A stretch of 32,779 nucleotides of DNA from positions 1 to 32,779 of the IMG/VR virus record IMGVR_UViG_3300032315_000162; one strand, written 5' to 3'. The position numbers and the translations under genes were made by a program. Shown here piece by piece: positions 27,587 to 32,779 of this stretch; within the stretch, counting starts at the first letter, position 1; every line of letters begins with the position of its first letter. Origin of the DNA: a virus. The notes beneath the pieces were generated by a model. That model was not told the DNA's origin and did no database searches. It was given only the letters and a program-made list of their open reading frames with translations.

Positions 27587-28039
27587 CTATAACAGACTGA
27601 ATTGTGGGACTGACGATTGATAGTCCATAGATGGCGCAGAAGGCATCGGATTACCTCTCAATAACCCAGCAGTCATTGGCGGTTTTGGAGTCAATTCTTC
27701 TTGTGCAAGATTGGATGCCAGATTCATCGCCATTGGGTTTTCTTTCCCAAACTGCATGAACGCTTTAGGCACTTGCTGTAGGGTTGACATCAGGCTAGGA
27801 GCAACCATCGCTTGACCAGCAGCCGTATTGATAGCACCCATACTAGCCGCAGGAGCAGCAGCGATATTCGCAGCCTGAGCAGCACCAGCAGCACTACCAG
27901 CAGCACCAGCAGCACCAGCAGCACCACCAAATACGCCGCCACCGATACCGCCTAATAGCGCACCAGTTAGAGGATTACCACCCCTAGCAGCAGACGTTAT
28001 GCCACCTAACGCAGCACCGATAATCATTGGCGCACCCAT
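27587..28039 (-). CDS. Gly/Ala-rich internal virion protein
   Basis: 150 residues. The N-terminal 80 residues are almost only Gly, Ala and small hydrophobics (GALLGGIGGGVFGGAAGAAG followed by AAGSAAGAAQAAN), a glycine-zipper type that inserts in membranes. The C-terminus (LTPKPPMTAGLLRGNPMPSA) is Pro-rich. Small Gly/Ala-rich proteins of this kind accompany the ejection proteins of podoviruses. The start is coupled to the preceding gene through TAATG. The nine-base DNA repeats at 27878-27926 lie within it. Confidence 0.68.
   Translation of the reverse strand: MGAPMIIGAALGGITSAARGGNPLTGALLGGIGGGVFGGAAGAAGAAGSAAGAAQAANIAAAPAASMGAINTAAGQAMVAPSLMSTLQQVPKAFMQFGKENPMAMNLASNLAQEELTPKPPMTAGLLRGNPMPSAPSMDYQSSVPQFSLL
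27878..27926. repeat. Nine-base near-tandem repeats in a Gly/Ala-coding stretch
   Basis: AGCAGCACC units recur about five times on the plus strand with small interruptions; on the minus strand they spell Gly-Ala-Ala and Ala-Gly-Ala runs. Spacing is in multiples of three, so protein composition explains them. Slippage here would lengthen or shorten the glycine zipper in frame. Confidence 0.6.
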
Positions 28040-29136
28040 TATTTACCCCCTTTTGTAGCTGTGCTAGTTTCCAGTGGAGTCCCTTGGAAAATGTCGGTTG
28101 CTTTCTTCAAGAAATCAAACGGCAATTCTTGAGCCTTTAATCTACCCATAATCGCATCTCTGTCGTAAGCCTCACGACCCTGACCAACCTGTAGAAGTTT
28201 CTGAATATCTGCGTAATCCTGAGCCGCCAATGTCGGAGCCATACCAGCAGCTTCTCGTTGTCTCGCTAGATCAGCAGACGTAATATCAGAAGCCGCACTC
28301 AAAGCACCTAGACGAGCTCTCATAGCCGCTTCCTCACCTGCTGACAGACCAGACGCAGCAGCTAATCTATTCTGCATTAACTGCTGCTCTGCTTGTGTCA
28401 AGCCACCAGCACCAGCAAATCTATTCGCTATAGCCTGTTGCTCTAGGTTGCCTAAACGACCCATAGCAGCCTCTTGAGCCTGACGCTCTGCTTGGTAATT
28501 CTGTAGATAAGCCTGTTGATTCTGTTCCGCTAATGCTCTCGCTAAGACATCCTGAGATTTAGCTGTTTGTTGTGCCATCGCACCAGAACCATAACGACCA
28601 GCAGCAGCAGCCTTAGCCTGTAAGTCCTTCATGCTTTCGCCGAAAGACTCACCAGCCAAACGGTTAGCCTGAGATAAAGCACCCTTTAGGAACTCGCTAC
28701 CACCACCTAGATAAGCACCGCCAGCAGTCGATTTCGTTAGACGAGCAGCCTCAGACTCTGGCTGACCTTCCATCATTGATCTGTAAAACCCTTCGGCTTG
28801 GCTAGGTGCGCCATCCATTACGGAGCGATAGAAGCCAGCAGACGGATCGTAAGCACTCATCCCCATAGCCTCGATCTTTCCGGCATAAGGATTTGTGTAG
28901 CCCATTTGTTGAGCTACTACACCTTGAGCCTGACGAGTCAATGGAGAACCAGCCAAGGCACGTTCTTCAGCCATTGCCATAGCTCGTCGAGTAGCATCAG
29001 ATGCGCCAACGGCTAGGGTTTCTGGTAAGCCACCAGTACCCTGATAGAGTCGCTTGGCTTCTTCTAAGCCGAATTTAAGAAACGGCTTAAATTCCGGGTC
29101 GATTTCCGTTTTTGTTGAGCTTCCACCGCCACCCAT
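28039..29136 (-). CDS. Internal virion protein (ejection-complex component)
   Basis: 365 residues starting MGGGGSSTKTEIDPEFKPFL, a start seen in many phage internal proteins. The body is an Ala/Gln/Glu/Arg-rich helical protein with repeated A-x-x-x-A spacing (MAEERALAGSPLTRQAQGVV; AMGRLGNLEQQAIANRFAGA). No membrane helix and no catalytic site. It is the first of the ejection set in transcription order after the GNAT-like gene. Role inferred from position and composition. Confidence 0.7.
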   Translation of the reverse strand: MGGGGSSTKTEIDPEFKPFLKFGLEEAKRLYQGTGGLPETLAVGASDATRRAMAMAEERALAGSPLTRQAQGVVAQQMGYTNPYAGKIEAMGMSAYDPSAGFYRSVMDGAPSQAEGFYRSMMEGQPESEAARLTKSTAGGAYLGGGSEFLKGALSQANRLAGESFGESMKDLQAKAAAAGRYGSGAMAQQTAKSQDVLARALAEQNQQAYLQNYQAERQAQEAAMGRLGNLEQQAIANRFAGAGGLTQAEQQLMQNRLAAASGLSAGEEAAMRARLGALSAASDITSADLARQREAAGMAPTLAAQDYADIQKLLQVGQGREAYDRDAIMGRLKAQELPFDFLKKATDIFQGTPLETSTATKGGK

Positions 29137-29137
29137 A

Positions 29138-29539
29138 TCACACCTCGCTAATCCATTCTTTAGGACGGAAGCCGTAAGCCTTAGCCCTACGAGTCCATCC
29201 CCGACGATGGCTAGAAAAACTCAGGTATTTCATACCGTTTTCTCTTGCCATATCTTTGATAAATTGTAAACCTTTTTCAACCGATTGATAATCATTTTCT
29301 AACGCCCAAGCAGCCCAAACGTGGAGTTTCTGCTCTATCGGCTGTAATACAAAAAAGCCAACAAAATGATTATCCTTGAGCCCGACAAATAGAAAAGATT
29401 TCCTATTCCAACAGTCTGCGTACACATCCTCTGGTATCCAATTCTCTGGACTCCGCTTTTTTATTTCCTCTAGTCCGGGCTTGACGCTTTTCCACCAATC
29501 TCTAAGTTGGTCAGGCTCGATAAATTTGAATTCAATCAT
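29138..29539 (-). CDS. GNAT-like protein (T7 gp13-type internal protein)
   Basis: 133 residues. KSFLFVGLKDNHFVGFFVLQ followed by LHVWAAWALENDYQSVEKGL and RRGWTRRAKAYGFRPKEW is the acetyltransferase-like fold used by T7 gp13 and related virion-assembly proteins, which sit right before the ejection genes. Whether it still binds acetyl-CoA is unclear, as the Q/RxxGxG/A pyrophosphate loop is not preserved. It precedes the 365-residue internal protein by one base. In T7, gp13 is needed for virion assembly but is not part of the mature virion. Confidence 0.75.
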   Translation of the reverse strand: MIEFKFIEPDQLRDWWKSVKPGLEEIKKRSPENWIPEDVYADCWNRKSFLFVGLKDNHFVGFFVLQPIEQKLHVWAAWALENDYQSVEKGLQFIKDMARENGMKYLSFSSHRRGWTRRAKAYGFRPKEWISEV

Positions 29540-30327
29540 CCGACGATTATGTACCCGTAAGTTTTGTTTGCCGTACTGTTAGCCCAATGACTGACAGTCG
29601 CCTCACCTTGCTGCTGGCTTGAAACGTAAAGATTCTTTGTTGCTGATGGCGCAGCATAGGATACCGTAACAATAGCACTAGGAACTGCCGGACGAGTAGG
29701 AGATGTACTCGTATCAAAATGCTCTAGTGAAACGCTAGTGCTAGTAGTTCTCCACATAATTTCGACATAATCACCTGCGTTCATTTCTACAAAGAAATTT
29801 ATCGCAGCAATTAGGTGAGATGGATCGCCTGCGCTTTTCCTGGCAGGTAGGTGGAATCGGCTATTTGAATTAGCTATATTAGTGCCATTCTTGCGGAACC
29901 AAATATCTACGTCTTGACCATCATTTGACGTATTTTTGTACTGCAAAGAAAACTGAATATTGTAAATTCCATAATTCCTGACGTTAAGCCTAGAACTATT
30001 GGAAAGAAAAACTCCATTGGAAAAATCTGTTGTGTTAAAGGTAACTGCATAGGCTGTAGTCGTGTTCGCAGCCGTTTGGTCTGTGGAGTCCTGAAACGCC
30101 CCATAGGGAGCCGAATTAGCCTCGGCAGCACTAGATACCGGAACAAAGAAAATAAGGCTGTCGTTGCCTATACGACCGTCGTACAGGGTCGTTGTGACCG
30201 CATTTCCTGTCGCTAGGGTCAGAAGTCCTGAGTTATTCGTCTTTCCGTCCATAACGCCACGAACAACCTCGGCAACATCACGCTCCGAGGCTCCAAATGG
30301 CGGTAATGTGCGAAATTGACGGGTCAT
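29536..30327 (-). CDS. Jelly-roll virion protein (C1q/TNF-like)
   Basis: 263 residues. The N-terminus (LPPFGASERDVAEVVRGVMD then GKTNNSGLLTL) is a tail-attachment style found in phage fibre proteins. The middle gives a jelly-roll of strands: VRNYGIYNIQFSLQYKNTSN, DVDIWFRKNGTNIANSNSRF and VEMNAGDYVEIMWRTT, the pattern of C1q/TNF-like knobs. A C-terminal YVSSQQQGEATVSHWANST follows. It may be a receptor-binding or surface-exposed tail knob. It overlaps the gp10-like gene by four bases. Confidence 0.75.
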   Translation of the reverse strand: MTRQFRTLPPFGASERDVAEVVRGVMDGKTNNSGLLTLATGNAVTTTLYDGRIGNDSLIFFVPVSSAAEANSAPYGAFQDSTDQTAANTTTAYAVTFNTTDFSNGVFLSNSSRLNVRNYGIYNIQFSLQYKNTSNDGQDVDIWFRKNGTNIANSNSRFHLPARKSAGDPSHLIAAINFFVEMNAGDYVEIMWRTTSTSVSLEHFDTSTSPTRPAVPSAIVTVSYAAPSATKNLYVSSQQQGEATVSHWANSTANKTYGYIIVG

Positions 30328-31985
30328 CGATCACCAGCTTTCGTTACATCTACGTCAACAGCCACCACAGTACGCCAGTTGCTACCCGTAGGACGTACCT
30401 TTACCCTGTGATAGTTGCCGCTAGACCGCACAGATACCCGATTAATCGAGTCTGGAGAGGCATAATCCGTAAAAATCACGTTATCTTGGAGCAATACTCG
30501 ACCAGATACCGCTACATCGCCACTACCGTTGTCAACAATCGGCTTAACTAACGTCATTAAGCTCCTGCCAATGTCTAAATCGTTAGTTGTTACAGAGGCT
30601 TCAGCATAATCGCCCGTAAATCCGTACACTTTTTGACCGTAAACCGCAGCCAAGAACCAAGTCCCGCCAGCATAAGCTCGGTCATCCAGCGTAATCGACG
30701 CAGCATCAATCGATGGCAACGATAAAATACAGTTACTCGTCGTAATCGTGCCTGATGCCGCCGTAGTAAACGTAAAACTGTTGTCGTTTACTCGCGTTAT
30801 TTGGTAAAACCCGTCAGCAGCACCGCCAGATGTTGCATCAAAGTAAACAAAAGCATTGGTATTTAACCCGTGATTAGTTGCAGTTACAGTAACCACATTG
30901 GTTGTGCGAGTGTAAGTACCTGCTAACGTATTAGTTCCAGGAGTAATCGAGAGTTTATCCAATGCCTCTAACGAAGCCGAGGAAGTCACCACATAAGAGA
31001 TAGACTTAACGTCAATCGTAGAGTAAGACCAGCGATTTAGCTTCTGGCTGTAAATAAGTAATTTGTTACCTGCGGCTGTTGGAACAACCCAAACAATAAG
31101 CGATCTCACAGGGTCAACCGTTGCACTCATCTCGTTAACTACTTTGCTAATCGAGACATTCTCAAAGAACCAACGGTCAACCTTCTCAGCACCAATTGCC
31201 GTAACCGTTTGTCCGTTACAGGCATAGAAACCATCATCCGCTAGGAAATAGGTAATCCCCGATAACTGAGCAATCGAGCCGTTAGCGATACATCCCAAAG
31301 ACCGAGAAATAGCATCAAACTGGAAAAAGAACGGACTACCAGCATACGTCATCCGGTAGATCGCCTTTTCCAAGAAGATCAGCCCGTATTCACCGCCAGC
31401 GATACCAGTAATATCGCCACCGTCAGGAAGCACCTGAGCATCAGCTTGGGCAGCTAAGGATGGAGTCCAAACAGTCTCGTTATTAATATCCGACCAGTAA
31501 ACTTTAGATTCCTCGCCAGCTACGTTAGCTGCAACAACGAAATCTCGAACTACTGTAACAAACTTAGCAATAGGCGCATCAGCGGCTAGGTCTGCAAATG
31601 CCGTACTTGAACCTAAGTCGTAAGCCTGTAACTTAGCATTACCGTCAGCAGCAATAACTACAGCACCAAACTGCGTCACATCCCATGCCAAAGCCGAATA
31701 ACCGCCAGCCTTACTAACATCGGTATACGAGTTGTTTGACGTATCGAACTTGTACAACTTAGAAGCACTAGCCGCAAACAAGACATTCTGACCGCCATAC
31801 TTACCACCAAAGCAAGTCAGCAAAGTCTCGGAAGCCTGAGTCTCATCGTTAGGATACGGCTCGATATTCGGAATAGGCGCATAACCGTTAGCAACTGGAT
31901 AACAGTTCACTGCATCCGATACCGCCTGAATGATACTCGGCTGATCCGGTAGCCACTCACCAAAGTTTATTCTTGTCGTTGCCAT
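30324..31985 (-). CDS. Tail-hub / packaged-DNA-stabilising protein (P22 gp10-like)
   Basis: 553 residues. It starts TRINFGEWLPDQPSIIQAVS DAVN-like text and has repeated short beta-sheet motifs (KLYKFDTSNNSYTDVSKAG; WSDINNETVWTPSLAAQ; DITGIAGGEYGLIFLEKAIY; YFLADDGFYACNGQ) typical of the beta-propeller-like P22 gp10 family. In P22, gp10 joins gp4 to the tail tip and keeps the packaged DNA inside. P22 gp10 is about 470 residues; the extra part lies near residues 350-430, where a TYTRTTNVVTVTATNHGLNT segment looks inserted and fibre-like. Position after the adaptor group fits when the genome is closed. Confidence 0.8.
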   Translation of the reverse strand: MATTRINFGEWLPDQPSIIQAVSDAVNCYPVANGYAPIPNIEPYPNDETQASETLLTCFGGKYGGQNVLFAASASKLYKFDTSNNSYTDVSKAGGYSALAWDVTQFGAVVIAADGNAKLQAYDLGSSTAFADLAADAPIAKFVTVVRDFVVAANVAGEESKVYWSDINNETVWTPSLAAQADAQVLPDGGDITGIAGGEYGLIFLEKAIYRMTYAGSPFFFQFDAISRSLGCIANGSIAQLSGITYFLADDGFYACNGQTVTAIGAEKVDRWFFENVSISKVVNEMSATVDPVRSLIVWVVPTAAGNKLLIYSQKLNRWSYSTIDVKSISYVVTSSASLEALDKLSITPGTNTLAGTYTRTTNVVTVTATNHGLNTNAFVYFDATSGGAADGFYQITRVNDNSFTFTTAASGTITTSNCILSLPSIDAASITLDDRAYAGGTWFLAAVYGQKVYGFTGDYAEASVTTNDLDIGRSLMTLVKPIVDNGSGDVAVSGRVLLQDNVIFTDYASPDSINRVSVRSSGNYHRVKVRPTGSNWRTVVAVDVDVTKAGDR

Positions 31986-32503
31986 GTATCACTCACCGGA
32001 GAAACTTTCGTCCATTCTTCACCGTAAATCATGCCTTCAGCAACGACCACAGCCCTAGCACTAATTGACCCTGTTGCCGTTGATCTTCTTACCCCACCAA
32101 CGCAACGAACATCAGCCTCAGCAGTAATCGCAGCAGATGCTAAAACAGCATTGTTAGCAATCGCTGTAAATCTACCTACGCCAACAATCTGAGCAGCCGC
32201 AAACTTAGCAATTCCACCTGCCGCTGTAACCGTAGCCCTACCTAAAATAGCCGCTACAGCAGACCTAGAGTAGCCTCCTAGCGCAGTGACTACGGCACGA
32301 CCAGTAACCGAGGCTGAACCCTGTATAGCCCCCTCAGCAGCCGTTACGATAGCCCTGCCAAGGATTGCACCAGAAGCACTTACTCGCTTAGTTCCAACCG
32401 CAGTAACTAACGCTCGACCGTTAATCGCCCCTGACGCTGTGACAAGCGTAGTAATGCTATCTTCAGATATCGCAGCAGCAGATAACGGTAGGAATCCAAG
32501 CAT
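31967..32503 (-). CDS. Ala-rich repeat structural protein
   Basis: 178 residues built from about six imperfect repeats of about 22-25 residues with the core (I/V)xGRA-VTA (SGAINGRALVTAVGTKRVSA; GAILGRAIVTAAEGAIQ; ASVTGRAVVTALGG; AAILGRATVTAAGG; later GSISARAVVVAEG). A short aromatic C-terminus (GEEWTKVSPVSDTWQ) follows. The repeats suggest a beta-solenoid or beta-helix decoration protein. It overlaps the gp10-like gene by 19 bases and starts one base after the stop at 32504 in the edge gene. Function unknown beyond structural. Confidence 0.65.
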   Translation of the reverse strand: MLGFLPLSAAAISEDSITTLVTASGAINGRALVTAVGTKRVSASGAILGRAIVTAAEGAIQGSASVTGRAVVTALGGYSRSAVAAILGRATVTAAGGIAKFAAAQIVGVGRFTAIANNAVLASAAITAEADVRCVGGVRRSTATGSISARAVVVAEGMIYGEEWTKVSPVSDTWQRQE

Positions 32504-32779
32504 TTATAGACCCGTTGTCGTTAGGGCAGGAATATCAGCAGTTGATAGCGATTGTAGTTGCTCAGATGTTAATGGATCAAGTTGGATTGATACAGATTGA
32601 TTTTCAGCAATAGTCTCAGGCAATGCGTACTTAACCCATTCCTCAGTCGATTGCGACCAAGACCACTTATAGCCGTCCTCATCAGCAGGCTTCGGATCAC
32701 GAATTACCCAACCCGGGGGATACCACCAGACCACTTCCTTGCCTTCTGGTGCTTCAGGCTTATCCGGCACTTCAATCCA
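32504..32779 (-). CDS. C-terminal part of the edge-spanning protein (probably the LamG protein's end)
   Basis: The minus frame is open from the window edge (32779) to the stop at 32504-32506, giving 91 residues. A GTG at 32770 could be a start but has no ribosome site that can be seen, and three more codons (W I E) precede it in frame up to the edge. The segment reads PEAPEGKEVVWWYPPGWVIR and DPKPADEDGYKWSWSQSTEE, a C-terminal extension typical of phage tail or decoration proteins. If the ends are joined, it continues the LamG frame of 867-1 in phase without a stop. I therefore annotate it as the 3' part of that gene. Confidence 0.72.
   Translation of the reverse strand, partial: WIEVPDKPEAPEGKEVVWWYPPGWVIRDPKPADEDGYKWSWSQSTEEWVKYALPETIAENQSVSIQLDPLTSEQLQSLSTADIPALTTTGL

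Noticed and set aside
32504-32770. Separate 88-codon gene starting at GTG 32770
   Set aside because: The frame is open to the edge and continues in phase from the LamG frame at position 1. No ribosome site is visible before the GTG.
1-32779. Integrase, CI-type repressor or attachment site (temperate life style)
   Set aside because: No tyrosine or serine recombinase motif, no large repressor and no att-like duplication were seen. The small HTH protein alone does not prove lysogeny.

Overview
The window reads as the genome of a short-tailed (podovirus-like) double-stranded DNA phage of a Gram-negative bacterium. The evidence is a large terminase, a P22-sized portal, a separate scaffold and coat protein, a P22 gp10-like tail protein, a run of internal virion (DNA ejection) proteins, and a holin / signal-anchor lysozyme / Rz-Rz1 lysis cassette, which needs an outer membrane. 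The lysozyme active-site spelling and several small proteins recall phages of Betaproteobacteria, so a freshwater Burkholderiales host is possible, but this is a weak inference. I see no integrase, no phage DNA or RNA polymerase, no tRNA and no CRISPR array.

Layout. Almost everything is on the minus strand. From about 17.8 kb leftward lie early and replication genes: a candidate replication initiator carrying an iteron array inside its coding sequence, a PAPS-reductase-like protein, a stand-alone primase zinc domain, an SF4 helicase, a VRR-NUC nuclease, a DUF1364-type nuclease and about ten very small proteins. Next come two glycosyltransferases and a 2OG-Fe(II) oxygenase-like protein, then the packaging and head block: small terminase, a 32-residue zinc-ribbon protein, large terminase, portal, scaffold, coat, a third glycosyltransferase, a tail adaptor, and fibre-like proteins that run off position 1. 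At the right edge the same strand resumes with the gp10-like protein, structural proteins, internal virion proteins, an S74 tail fibre, lysis genes and a phosphoesterase, ending at 20627. The only plus-strand block (18205-20609) holds an Erf-type annealing protein, an SSB-like protein, a small HTH protein and a MazG-like protein.

The reading frame that leaves position 1 (a LamG-domain protein) continues in frame and without a stop into the frame that enters at 32779. Joined, the minus-strand late genes form one ordered operon from terminase to lysis. I therefore think the window is a complete, circularly permuted genome of about 32.8 kb opened inside the LamG gene.

The regulatory centre is 17.69-18.20 kb. 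A good sigma-70 promoter drives the leftward replication operon through a leader RNA that folds into a three-way junction ending in seven U's, just before the first gene. A divergent AT-rich region with operator-like repeats precedes the plus-strand recombination operon, and a matching 22-base element (19/22) recurs at 13.8 kb. The most interesting parts for follow-up are the iteron array in the initiator gene, the leader RNA, the circular closure, and the set of glycosyltransferases, oxygenase and PAPS-reductase-like enzyme in so small a genome.
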